A stretch of DNA of 64,000 bases from positions 682,001 through 746,000 of the forward strand of contig NZ_JAVIFV010000004.1 of the NCBI RefSeq assembly GCF_031157375.1, given 5' to 3'. Source of the stretch: Sphingosinicella sp. LHD-64 (GTDB taxonomy: Bacteria; Pseudomonadota; Alphaproteobacteria; Sphingomonadales; Sphingomonadaceae). This document shows, piece by piece, positions 17,528-26,049 of the stretch (position 1 is its first letter; every line of letters starts with the position of its first letter). The position numbers were made by a program, and so were the translations under genes. The notes under the pieces are model-generated. The model was not told the origin of the DNA, did not search any database, and saw only the letters and a program-made list of their open reading frames with translations.

Positions 17528-18667
17528 ATGGTGATGAACAAGCGGAGGCTGTGGGTGATTGGCGCGGTCAGCGCCGGATTTGCCTGCGGGATGCCTGCCA
17601 CGGCCCAAAACAGCGTGGTCGCCCAGCCTGCCCCGACCCAGAATACGCCGTCTCCGGTGATCGGCCCGCCGCAGCTGCGCGACTTCTCGCTGCAGCCGCA
17701 GGAGCGGATCGTCACCCAGCCGCAGCCGGCGCCACAGGCGCCGCCGGTTCGCGTCGCCCCGCCGTCGCCCGTCGCGACCCGGCCCGCACAGTCCCAGCCC
17801 CGATCGTCAGCCCCGTCTGCCACGACGCGGCCGGCACCGCAGGCGTCGGCGCCACAGCAACAGGCGCCCGCGCCCTCGGCGGGCGCCCCGCTGCCCACCA
17901 TCGTTCCGCCAACCAACGAGCCGGCCCCGCCGCCCGCCGAGGCGCCCGCACCGATCCCGAGCCTTCCGGCACCCGCACGCCCGGCCGAGGAGAGTGGCGC
18001 GCCCTGGTGGCTCTATGCGCTGCCGGTGGCACTACTCGCGCTGATCGGCGCCGCCGTGACCTTCCGCCGCCGCCGTCGCGCCGGCGAGGAAGGGTGGGCG
18101 GAGGAAGCGGCGCCCGTCGCTGCCGCCGCGCCGCCCCCACCGCGCCTCGAGCCCGGCGAACGGCCATGGATCGAGCTCGATCTCAAGACCGATCGTGCCT
18201 CCTTCACGGCGACCGAAGCCAGCATCCAATTCCAGCTCGAGATCCGCAACGCCGGCAAGACGACGGCGCGCAACGTCCGCATAGACGTGAAGATGTTCAA
18301 CGCCGGCGCCGAGCAGGACAAGGAGATCGGCGCCTTCTTCCGCACCGCCGGCCGCCAGAGCACCAAGCTCAGCCTGCCGGGCATCGCCACGGGCGCCAGC
18401 GGTACGATCCGCGGCGAGGTCGCGATGACGCTGGAGGAAATGCGCGCCGTCCGCCTCAACGATCGCATGCTGTTCATCCCGGTGGTCGCGGTGAACGCGC
18501 TCTACGATTGCGGCGACGGACGTACCGGACAGAGCTCCAAATCCTATGTGGTCGGCCGCGAGCTCCAGCAGCAGACCGACAAGATGGGCGCCTTCCGCGT
18601 CGATCAGGGCCCCCGCATCTGGCGCACCGTCGGCCAGCGCCCGCACAAGCTGACCCGGCGGGTCTAG
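17528..18667 (+). CDS. Proline-rich, single-pass membrane protein with a cytosolic beta domain
   Basis: 379 residues (ATG 17528, or ATG 17534). Signal-like start to about residue 27, then a 120-residue Pro/Ala/Gln-rich periplasmic segment, one membrane helix (about 160-179, PWWLYALPVALLALIG), a basic stop-transfer (RRRRR), and a cytosolic domain of about 190 residues with 'WIELDLKTDRASF', 'EIRNAGKTTARNVRID' and 'FFRTAGRQSTKLSLPG'. The last part reads like an immunoglobulin-like or CARDB-like beta sandwich. I do not recognise a named family; function unknown. Confidence 0.8.
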   Translation: MVMNKRRLWVIGAVSAGFACGMPATAQNSVVAQPAPTQNTPSPVIGPPQLRDFSLQPQERIVTQPQPAPQAPPVRVAPPSPVATRPAQSQPRSSAPSATTRPAPQASAPQQQAPAPSAGAPLPTIVPPTNEPAPPPAEAPAPIPSLPAPARPAEESGAPWWLYALPVALLALIGAAVTFRRRRRAGEEGWAEEAAPVAAAAPPPPRLEPGERPWIELDLKTDRASFTATEASIQFQLEIRNAGKTTARNVRIDVKMFNAGAEQDKEIGAFFRTAGRQSTKLSLPGIATGASGTIRGEVAMTLEEMRAVRLNDRMLFIPVVAVNALYDCGDGRTGQSSKSYVVGRELQQQTDKMGAFRVDQGPRIWRTVGQRPHKLTRRV

Positions 18668-19080
18668 CGGGGCGTAGGCAGGCGCATAAGCCGTTCGGCG
18701 AGTCTCGTCGCTTCGGCGACGGTGAACGAGCCCGAGATCATGATCTGCCTGCCTTCGATCGGCTCCGCCAGGATGGGACTGGCGATGACCTCGCCATCGA
18801 GGCTGATTTCGATGACCTGGTGGAGGCGGCCTTCCTGCGCGCGCGCAAATTTCGCGTGACCGGTTTCGCTCAGCGTCAGGACCACGATGGGCACGGCTGT
18901 GTAGCTGTCAAAGTCCTGGGTCGCTGCGGCGACATCCTCCCGACCGAAGGAGATGCCGCCGATCCACAGGCCCGGCCCGCTCTGCTGGGTTGTGGCCTGC
19001 CCGGGCTCGGGCAGGCCTGACGGCTCCGGATCGTTCTGCGCGGTCGCGGCCAGGAGCAGCAGCATGGGAAGAATCGACAT
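18664..19080 (-). CDS. Stand-alone SecD P1-head-like exported protein
   Basis: 138 residues from ATG 19080. After a signal peptide (MSILPMLLLLAATAQN) comes a domain matching the periplasmic P1 head of SecD: VVLTLSETGHAKFARA, then ISLDGEVIASPILAEPI, then ISGSFTVAEATRLAERL. In SecD this head binds translocating protein and is part of a 12-helix machine; here it exists alone with no membrane part. It is convergent with the proline-rich gene (4 bp overlap) and follows the acyl-CoA dehydrogenase gene by 15 bp. Confidence 0.8.
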   Translation of the reverse strand: MSILPMLLLLAATAQNDPEPSGLPEPGQATTQQSGPGLWIGGISFGREDVAAATQDFDSYTAVPIVVLTLSETGHAKFARAQEGRLHQVIEISLDGEVIASPILAEPIEGRQIMISGSFTVAEATRLAERLMRLPTPR

Positions 19081-19095
19081 TCTCGCCTCCAACAA

Positions 19096-20796
19096 TCAGG
19101 CTGCGAACACGTCCTCTTCAATAGAATAGAGGATCCCCGCGTCTGCCACCGCCGCTGCCTTCAATCCACTGGCTTCCGGCACAACCTGATGCAGATAGAA
19201 TCGCGCCGCGGCCTGCTTCATCGCAGCAAAAGCGGGATCGCCTTCATGTGTGTCCAGCGCCGCCCACTGCCGCACCATTAACCAAGCGGACGTGGCGACC
19301 GAGAGCATCGTGAGAAAGGGGTAGGATGCGGCCAGCCGGTCGTCCGGCCCCGCCGACAGCAGATGAGTCGCTACCTCCTCGCAGTCCGCGAGCAGATTCT
19401 TCAGCGTCGGTTCGCCCCCCGCGTCCGTCCGAATATCGGCGAGCAGCCGCCGCAGCACGCCGCCACCCTCCATCGCCAGCTTGCGCCCGACCAGATCGGC
19501 AGCCTGGATGCCGTTCGTGCCCTCGTAGATCGGCGAGATGCGCGCGTCGCGGTAGTGCTGGGCGGCGCCGGTCTCCTCGACATAGCCCATGCCGCCATGG
19601 ACCTGCACGCCGAGGCTCGTCACCTCGACCCCGACGTCGGTGCCATAGGCCTTGACCAGAGGCGTCAGCAGGTCCGCCCGTGCCCGCGCCGCCTCGTCAC
19701 CGAGGCCGGCCCGGTCGGTCTGGCCGGCGCAATAGTAAGTGAGGGCGCGGGCGGCCTGGGTCAGCGCCTTCATTCGGAGCAGCATGCGGCGCACGTCCGG
19801 AAACTCGATGATCCGCGCCGGCCGGCCCTCTCGGCTGCCTTGCACGCGCTCGCGGGCATAGGCGACCGCCTGCTGCGTCGCGCGCTCGGCGATCGACACG
19901 CCCTGCAGGCCGACATTGAGGCGGGCGTTGTTCATCATCGTGAACATCGCCGCCATGCCCTTGTTCTCCTCGCCGATCAGCCAGCCGGTCGCGCCGCCCT
20001 CGTCGCCGTAGGACATGACGCAGGTCGGTGAGGCGTGGATGCCGAGCTTGTGCTCGATCGACACGCAGCGCAGGTCGTTCCGCGTCCCGTCCGGCAGGAT
20101 CTTGGGCACGAGGAAGAGCGAGATGCCCCGCGTGCCCTCGGGCGCGTCCGGCAGCCGGGCGAGGACGAGGTGGACGATGTTGTCGGCCAAGTCGTGCTCG
20201 CCGAAGGTGATGAAGATCTTCTGCCCGGTGATCCGATAGGTGCCGTCGCCGGCCGGGACGGCGCGCGTCTTGAGCGCGCCGACGTCGGAGCCGGCCTGCG
20301 ACTCGGTCAGGTTCATTGTGCCGGTCCATTCGCCGGTGACGAGCTTCGGCAGCCATGCGTCCTGCAGCTCGGGCGAGCCGTGATGGCGCAGCGCCTCGAC
20401 CGATCCCGGCGTCAGCATCATCACCAGCGAGAAGCCCATATTGGCGGAGCCCAGGTCCTCCATGACGACGGTGGCAAGGGTCAGCGGCAGGCCCTGGCCG
20501 CCTTGTTCGGGCGGACCGGCGAGCGTGCCCCAGCCGCCCTCGACATAAGCGCGATAGGCCTCCCTGAAGCCGGGCGGCATGGTGACGCCATCAGGCGACC
20601 ATTGCGCGCCGATCTCGTCGCCGCTGCGATTGAGCGGCGCGAACTCGCCCGCGGCGAAGGCGCCCGCACCTTCGACGATCGCGTCGACCAGGTCGGGGGC
20701 GGCTTCGGCGAAGGCGTTATGGCCGGCCAGCTCGTCCATGCCGACGATGTGGCGTAGCAGGAATTTCTGTTCCTCGACCGGCGGCGTGTAGCCCAT
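19096..20796 (-). CDS. Acyl-CoA dehydrogenase (DmdC-like long form)
   Basis: 566 residues from ATG 20796. Contains the FAD-enzyme signatures MNLTESQAGSDVGALKTRA, ITGQKIFITFGEHD and GVQVHGGMGYVEETG with DARISPIYEGTNGIQ. The length and the extra N-terminal segment (GYTPPVEEQKFLLRHI) place it with the longer acyl-CoA dehydrogenases that include 3-methylmercaptopropionyl-CoA dehydrogenase DmdC; the exact acyl-CoA cannot be told. It is divergent from sua5, with 50 bp between the start codons. Confidence 0.9.
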   Translation of the reverse strand: MGYTPPVEEQKFLLRHIVGMDELAGHNAFAEAAPDLVDAIVEGAGAFAAGEFAPLNRSGDEIGAQWSPDGVTMPPGFREAYRAYVEGGWGTLAGPPEQGGQGLPLTLATVVMEDLGSANMGFSLVMMLTPGSVEALRHHGSPELQDAWLPKLVTGEWTGTMNLTESQAGSDVGALKTRAVPAGDGTYRITGQKIFITFGEHDLADNIVHLVLARLPDAPEGTRGISLFLVPKILPDGTRNDLRCVSIEHKLGIHASPTCVMSYGDEGGATGWLIGEENKGMAAMFTMMNNARLNVGLQGVSIAERATQQAVAYARERVQGSREGRPARIIEFPDVRRMLLRMKALTQAARALTYYCAGQTDRAGLGDEAARARADLLTPLVKAYGTDVGVEVTSLGVQVHGGMGYVEETGAAQHYRDARISPIYEGTNGIQAADLVGRKLAMEGGGVLRRLLADIRTDAGGEPTLKNLLADCEEVATHLLSAGPDDRLAASYPFLTMLSVATSAWLMVRQWAALDTHEGDPAFAAMKQAAARFYLHQVVPEASGLKAAAVADAGILYSIEEDVFAA

Positions 20797-20846
20797 GACC
20801 CCTCTCGCATGTTGCGCTGTGCTTTGCGCGGCTATAGCGCGGGCCG

Positions 20847-21776
20847 GTGAGCGCGCAAAACACCCGCGTCCTGCCCTTCGGGCCCGAGGCCGTCGCCGAG
20901 GCGGCGCGGCTGATCGGCGAGGGGCAGCCGGTCGCGGTGCCGACCGAGACAGTCTACGGTCTGGCGGCCGATGCGACAAATGGCGAGGCGGTGGCGCGCA
21001 TCTATGCCGCCAAAGGGCGGCCGAGCTTCAACCCGCTCATCGTTCATGTAAGAAATCTTGATCAAGCTACTGAATTTACTAGTTTTGATGAAGAAGCCTG
21101 CGAGCTCGCTACGCGCTATTGGCCTGGTCCGCTCACACTGATCGTGCCGCTCAAGGAGAATATCCCGATCGCGTCGCTGGTGACAGCGGGTCTCGCCACC
21201 GTCGCCGTTCGCGCACCGGCGCATCCCGCCATGCAGGCACTCCTCGACGCGGTCGGCCGGCCGCTCGCCGCGCCGTCGGCCAATGCGAGCGGCCGGATCA
21301 GCCCGACCCGGGCCGATCATGTCCTGGCCTCGCTTGGCGGCCGGATCCCGTTGATCGTCGATGCCGGCCCGACCCGACATGGCATAGAATCCACCATCGT
21401 CGCGGCGACCGGCGGGCCGCTGCGCCTGCTGCGGCCGGGGCCGATCGACTTGGGCCTCTCCGTGGCGGCGGCCAGGGTGATCGAGGCGCCGGGCCAACTC
21501 GAAAGCCATTATGCCCCGGAAAAGCCGCTGCGCCTGGATGCCAGGGCGGCCGAGCCCGGCGAGTGGCTGATCGGGTTCGACGCGGTGGCCGGCGACGTCA
21601 GCCTCAGCCCGTCCGGTGATCTCGTCGAAGCGGCGGCACGGCTGTTCGCGCTGCTGCATGAGGCCGATCGTCAGGATCGCCCCGCCATCGCCGTAGCGCC
21701 GATCCCCGAACAAGGTCTCGGCGCCGCGATCAACGATCGCCTGCGCCGCGCCGCCGCGCCGCGGGGCAGGGGATGA
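20847..21776 (+). CDS. Threonylcarbamoyl-AMP synthase (Sua5 type)
   Basis: 309 residues from GTG 20847. YrdC domain (about 1-200) with PTETVYGLAADA, KGRPSFNPLIVHV and SANASGRISPT, followed by a Sua5 C-terminal domain of about 100 residues joined by a linker with SHYAPEKPLRL. It makes the threonylcarbamoyl-AMP used for t6A37 in tRNAs. A patch at about 21049-21100 is unusually AT-rich for this gene. It overlaps the ZIP gene by 4 bp. Confidence 0.93.
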   Translation: MSAQNTRVLPFGPEAVAEAARLIGEGQPVAVPTETVYGLAADATNGEAVARIYAAKGRPSFNPLIVHVRNLDQATEFTSFDEEACELATRYWPGPLTLIVPLKENIPIASLVTAGLATVAVRAPAHPAMQALLDAVGRPLAAPSANASGRISPTRADHVLASLGGRIPLIVDAGPTRHGIESTIVAATGGPLRLLRPGPIDLGLSVAAARVIEAPGQLESHYAPEKPLRLDARAAEPGEWLIGFDAVAGDVSLSPSGDLVEAAARLFALLHEADRQDRPAIAVAPIPEQGLGAAINDRLRRAAAPRGRG

Positions 21777-22552
21777 TCCCCATCGCGATCCAGGCAGGCC
21801 TCTGGGGCCTGCTCAGCGGGTCGGCGCTGTTGCTGGGCGCGCTGGCGGGGTGGTTCGCGCCCTTGTCGCGCCGGACGATCGCCGCGATCATGGGGTTCGG
21901 GGCGGGCGTCCTCATCTCGGCGCTCTCCTTCGAGCTGATGGACGAGGCCTGGCAGCGCGTCGATGCGGCGGGCGGCGGTTTCTGGCCCGTCGCTGCCGGC
22001 TTCCTCGGCGGCGCCGTCATCTTCACCGCCTGCAATTTCGCGCTTGGCCTGTGGGGCGCGCGGCACCGCAAGCGCTCGACCCTCGCGCATCGGCGCAAGG
22101 ACACCGACCGGAACGCCAGCAATGGCGGCGCGCTGGCGATCGGCGCGCTGCTTGACGGCATTCCGGAATCGATCGTGATCGGGGTCAGCCTGCTCGAAGG
22201 GGGCGGGGTGGGCGTGGTCGCGGTGGTCGCGGTCTTTCTCTCGAACCTGCCCGAGGGCCTGTCGAGCGCCGCCGGCATGAAGGCCGAGGGCCGGACGGCC
22301 GCGTTCGTCTTCCTGCTCTGGTCGGGCGTGGCGCTGATCGCGGGCCTCGCCGCCTGGCTCGGCTATGTCGTTTTCGCCGGCGCCGACCCGGCTCTGATTG
22401 CCGCGGTCCAGGCGGTGGCGGCCGGCGCGATCCTCGCCATGATCGTCGACACGATGGTGCCGGAGGCCTTTGAAGGCACGCACGATTTCGCCGGCCTCAT
22501 CGCCGTCGCCGGCTTCCTCGCCGCCTTCGCGCTGTCCAAGCTCGCCGGCTGA
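21773..22552 (+). CDS. ZIP-family metal transporter-like protein
   Basis: 259 residues, about eight hydrophobic segments. The two ZIP helices that normally read HNxPEG and HExPED are here LLDGIPESIVIG and FLSNLPEGLSSA: the P-E core is kept but the histidines are replaced by D-G and S-N. Between helices 3 and 4 a basic loop (RHRKRSTLAHRRKDTDRN) faces the cytosol. It probably moves a divalent cation, but with a binding site different from zinc importers. Coupled to sua5 by a 4 bp overlap. Confidence 0.8.
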   Translation: MIPIAIQAGLWGLLSGSALLLGALAGWFAPLSRRTIAAIMGFGAGVLISALSFELMDEAWQRVDAAGGGFWPVAAGFLGGAVIFTACNFALGLWGARHRKRSTLAHRRKDTDRNASNGGALAIGALLDGIPESIVIGVSLLEGGGVGVVAVVAVFLSNLPEGLSSAAGMKAEGRTAAFVFLLWSGVALIAGLAAWLGYVVFAGADPALIAAVQAVAAGAILAMIVDTMVPEAFEGTHDFAGLIAVAGFLAAFALSKLAG

Positions 22553-22574
22553 CACCCAACCATCGGAGTAGGAC

Positions 22575-23819
22575 GTGACCACTTCCTGGAACGCCAATCT
22601 TGTCGCCGAGCGGGCAACCTTCGTCACCCATCTCGAATGCGGGCTGACCGGCCGGCGCTACGAGGCTGACCGTCTCCACGGCCTCTCCGAGGCGGGCCGC
22701 CCGTTGCTCGTCCGCTACGACCTTGCCGCCGCCTCCCGGGAACTCACGCGCGAAACGCTCGCGCAGCGCCCCCGCGATCTCTGGCGCTGGCGCGAGCTGC
22801 TGCCGGTCCGCCGGACCGCCAATATCGTCAGCCTCGGCGAGGCGGAGACGCCGCTCGTCGCGCTGGATGCGATGGCGCGCCGCCTCGACGTCGCCGACCT
22901 GCTGGTCAAGGACGAGGGCCGCCTGCCGACCGGCTCGTTCAAGGCGCGGGGCCTCGCGCTTGCCGTCTCAATGGCGAAGGAGCTCGGTGTCAGGAAGATC
23001 GCGATGCCGACCAACGGCAATGCCGGCGCCGCGCTCGCCGCCTATGGCAGCCGTGCCGGGATCGAGACGATCGTGCTCTGCCCGGAGGACACGCCGGAGG
23101 TGAACGTGCGGGAGATCGCTTTCCAGGGCGCGCGCGTCTACCGGGTCAACGGCCTGATCGACGAATGCGGCGCGATCGTTGCCGACGGTGCCGCGAAAGG
23201 CACCTGGTTCGACCTCTCGACGCTGAAGGAGCCCTACCGGATCGAGGGCAAGAAGACGATGGGGCTGGAGCTCGCCGAGCAGCTCGGCTGGCAGCTTCCC
23301 GACGTCATCTTCTATCCGACCGGCGGCGGCACCGGATTGATCGGCATGTGGAAGGCGTTCGACGAGCTCGAGGCGCTCGGCTTCATCGGACCGGAGCGGC
23401 CGCGCATGGTCGCCGTCCAGGCCGCCGGCTGCGCGCCGATCGTGAAGGCCTTCGAGGATGGCGTCGAGCATGCCGCGCGCTGGGAGAATGCCCGCACTGT
23501 CGCGGCGGGCATTCGCGTGCCGAAGGCGGTGGGCGATTTCCTGATCCTGCGCGCGGTACGGGAAAGTGGCGGCTTCGCCATCGCCGTCCCGGACGAGGAG
23601 ATTGTCGCCGCCACCGAGGCGGCAGCGCGGGATGGCGTGCTGCTCTGTCCGGAAGGCGGCGCGACGCTCGCGGCTTGCATGCGGGCGCGTTCCCAGGGCC
23701 TGATCGCCCCCACGGACCGCGTGGTGCTGTTCAATTGCGCAACCGGCCTCAAATATCCGATGCCGGACGAATCGCGCCGGCTCGACCGGCACGCGGCGAT
23801 CGACCCGTTCGCGCTCTAA
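22575..23819 (+). CDS. thrC: Threonine synthase
   Basis: 414 residues from GTG 22575. PLP-dependent fold type II: the Schiff-base lysine lies in [10 protein letters not shown], the phosphate-binding loop in [12 protein letters not shown], and the opening [20 protein letters not shown] resembles the shorter threonine synthases (actinobacterial/archaeal-like). It converts O-phosphohomoserine to threonine. A second threonine synthase elsewhere in the genome is possible. Ends 4 bp inside the convergent msrA. Confidence 0.82.
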   Translation: MTTSWNANLVAERATFVTHLECGLTGRRYEADRLHGLSEAGRPLLVRYDLAAASRELTRETLAQRPRDLWRWRELLPVRRTANIVSLGEAETPLVALDAMARRLDVADLLVKDEGRLPTGSFKARGLALAVSMAKELGVRKIAMPTNGNAGAALAAYGSRAGIETIVLCPEDTPEVNVREIAFQGARVYRVNGLIDECGAIVADGAAKGTWFDLSTLKEPYRIEGKKTMGLELAEQLGWQLPDVIFYPTGGGTGLIGMWKAFDELEALGFIGPERPRMVAVQAAGCAPIVKAFEDGVEHAARWENARTVAAGIRVPKAVGDFLILRAVRESGGFAIAVPDEEIVAATEAAARDGVLLCPEGGATLAACMRARSQGLIAPTDRVVLFNCATGLKYPMPDESRRLDRHAAIDPFAL

Positions 23820-24361
23820 GCGGTGGCGTCCGCCTTTACCCGCGCCGCGAAGCTCTTTCTTAGCTTCTGGAGCTTGGGCGGAATGATCGCGAGGCAGTAG
23901 GGATTGCGCTGGCCTTCGCCCTCCCAATAGTCCTGATGATAGTCCTCGGCGGGATACCAGTCGCCGAGGGGCTCGATCGTCGTCACGATCGGCGCCGGCC
24001 AGTCCGGCTGGGCGCGCGCGATCGCCGAGCGCGCAGCCGCCTCCTGCCCCGGCGAATGCGGGAAGATGGCGGAGCGGTATTGCGTGCCGATATCGTTGCC
24101 CTGGCGATTGAGCTGGGTCGGGTCATGGGTCGCGAAGAACATATCGAGCAGGTCGTCATAACTGACCTGGGTGGGATCGTAGGTGATCCGGATCGCTTCG
24201 GCATGGCCGGTATCGCCGCCGCACACCTGCTTGTAGGTCGGGCTGGGAACGGTGCCGCCGGTATAGCCGCTCTCGACCTTCTCGACGCCGATCACGTCCT
24301 TGAACACTGCTTCCGTGCACCAGAAGCATCCGCCGGCCAGAGTCGCCTGCTCGATCGCCAT
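23816..24361 (-). CDS. msrA: Peptide-methionine (S)-S-oxide reductase
   Basis: 181 residues from ATG 24361. The catalytic motif [11 protein letters not shown] is at residues 10-20 (nucleophile C12, C15), followed by [20 protein letters not shown], and [10 protein letters not shown] with the conserved substrate-site residues. It repairs the S-epimer of methionine sulfoxide in proteins. It belongs functionally with the oxyR/ahpCD block, though it is not adjacent to it. Confidence 0.95.
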   Translation of the reverse strand: MAIEQATLAGGCFWCTEAVFKDVIGVEKVESGYTGGTVPSPTYKQVCGGDTGHAEAIRITYDPTQVSYDDLLDMFFATHDPTQLNRQGNDIGTQYRSAIFPHSPGQEAAARSAIARAQPDWPAPIVTTIEPLGDWYPAEDYHQDYWEGEGQRNPYCLAIIPPKLQKLRKSFAARVKADATA

Positions 24362-24403
24362 GTCAGTCTCCTTGCGCACCCGCGCCGGGCGCTTTTTCGC
24401 GTC

Positions 24404-25060
24404 TCAGGCGGCCTGGCCGGTGGTGGCCGGTGTGAGGCCCGCCTCGATCGCCAAGGTAAGCGCTTCGGCGAGATTTGCGACCTCGAGCCGGTCCATCATG
24501 TTGCCGCGGTGCATTTCGACGGTGCGCAGGCTGATGCCGAGCCGCTTGGCGAGCTGCTTGTTGGATTCGCCGGCGAGTAGCCCCTCCAGCACCTCGGTTT
24601 CGCGCGCGGTGAGCTGGTCAACCCGCTCACGCGCGGCGCGCCGCCGCCGGCTGGTCGCCTCGCGCTCGCCCAGCAGGTTGAAGGCATTGTTGAGGCAGCC
24701 GAGCAGCGCCTCTTCCGAGAACGGCTTCTCGATGAAGTCGACCGCGCCCTGCTTCATCGCCCGGACCGCGACCGGCACCTCACCATGACCGGTCATGACG
24801 ATGATCGGCCAGTCGACATCGCGCCTGGCGAGCTCTGCCATCACCTGAAAGCCGTCCATCTGCGGCATGCGCAAATCGAGCAGGACGCAGCCGGGGGAGA
24901 GGTCCGGCACTGCATCGAGGAAGTCCATGCCCGATCCAAAAGGGTGCGAGCGGGTCTCCGATGCGGCCAGCATGAAGCTCAGCGAGCGGCGGACGTCGCG
25001 ATCGTCGTCCACCACATAGACATAATGAGACTCGCCGGCCTGTTGCTGTGCCGAAACCAT
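24404..25060 (-). CDS. FixJ-type response regulator (receiver + LuxR HTH)
   Basis: 218 residues from ATG 25060; an ATG at 25078 and a TTG at 25096 are also in frame and no ribosome binding site decides between them. Receiver domain with acidic pocket VVDDDRD (18-20), phosphorylation site D62 in LLDLRMPQMDG, T90 and K112. The C-terminal HTH reads LTARETEVLEGLLAGESNKQLA and RTVEMHRGNMMDRL. No kinase is adjacent, so the signal is unknown. The 42 bp to msrA suggest possible co-transcription. Confidence 0.92.
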   Translation of the reverse strand: MVSAQQQAGESHYVYVVDDDRDVRRSLSFMLAASETRSHPFGSGMDFLDAVPDLSPGCVLLDLRMPQMDGFQVMAELARRDVDWPIIVMTGHGEVPVAVRAMKQGAVDFIEKPFSEEALLGCLNNAFNLLGEREATSRRRRAARERVDQLTARETEVLEGLLAGESNKQLAKRLGISLRTVEMHRGNMMDRLEVANLAEALTLAIEAGLTPATTGQAA

Positions 25061-25337
25061 GGCGTTGCAAATGACCATTTCGATCCGAAAGAGCAACCCG
25101 TCACAATCGCGATCACGCGTGAAAATGCGCAGGAAAATGGGGCGCCAAAGATCTGCAACCCATTCGACGCGCGAAGAAAACGCTTCGTCGACGGGGCGGC
25201 CAGAGCGTTAACCAATCACCCCGCATTGTGCGGCGAAGCGCGGCTCAGTCGCGGTAGACGGATGGAACGCTTTGGTTCTTCTCATTGAGACGAAAGGGGA
25301 AAAACCCTAGCTTCCTGATCCGAGCGGAGGGATTTGG

Positions 25338-26036
25338 ATGACATTGTCGCGTCGGCAGATGATCGAGGCTGGAGCCGCCACGGGCGCGCTCGCCTTGATG
25401 GCCAGCTCGCCGCTGCTTGCGGCCACGATCGATCCCGACGGGATTCGGCGCCGTCCCGACATGGATCCGCAACCGGCGCAGCCGCAGGCCGCGCGTCCGC
25501 GGGTCATGGTCGATCCCACCGTCGATCCACGCATCGTCCAGCGCGCGCGCGCGGCGTTCGACCGGCACCGGTCGCAGATCCGCGACACCAATGTCGTCGG
25601 CATCGTCGACTTCACCAAATATTCGAGCGATCCACGCTTCTACCTGCTCGACACCAACACCGGACGGGTGACGCGACACTTCGTGTCCCACGGCCGCGGC
25701 TCCGATCCCAGCCACACCGGCTTCCTGCAGCGCTTCTCGAACCTGATCGGATCGGAAGCCAGCTCCGACGGCTCCTACATCGTGGGCGACTATTATTACG
25801 GCCGCTATGGCCGCTCGATGCGGGTGCGCGGACTCGATCCGTCGAACAACAACGCCGAGGCGCGGGCGATCGTCGTCCACACCGCCTGGTACGCCGAGCC
25901 GGAGGTTATCGCCCAGCAAGGACGCCTCGGCCGCAGCGAGGGCTGCTTCGCGCTGCCGAACCGCAGCCTTCAGGAAGTGATGGCCCGGCTCGGACCCGGC
26001 CACTTCCTCTACGCCGACCGCATTCGGTCGATCTAG
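25338..26036 (+). CDS. Murein L,D-transpeptidase-like exported protein, Tat signal
   Basis: 232 residues. The N-terminus has a twin-arginine signal (LSRRQMIEAGAATGALALM). The remaining part matches the 'murein L,D-transpeptidase catalytic domain' family: FYLLDTNTGRVTRHFVSHG, then VVHTAWYAEPEVI and the catalytic-cysteine motif LGRSEGCFALPN. It is probably a periplasmic peptidoglycan cross-linking or carboxypeptidase enzyme. GGAGGG precedes the ATG by 7 bp. It is convergent with a second L,D-transpeptidase (13 bp gap). Confidence 0.87.
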   Translation: MTLSRRQMIEAGAATGALALMASSPLLAATIDPDGIRRRPDMDPQPAQPQAARPRVMVDPTVDPRIVQRARAAFDRHRSQIRDTNVVGIVDFTKYSSDPRFYLLDTNTGRVTRHFVSHGRGSDPSHTGFLQRFSNLIGSEASSDGSYIVGDYYYGRYGRSMRVRGLDPSNNNAEARAIVVHTAWYAEPEVIAQQGRLGRSEGCFALPNRSLQEVMARLGPGHFLYADRIRSI

Positions 26037-26049
26037 CCCCAGCCTCCGC

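Noticed and set aside
17413-19020. Long plus-strand frame over the proline-rich protein gene
   Set aside because: It is the +1 shadow of the Pro/Ala-rich coding sequence and reads into the opposite gene.
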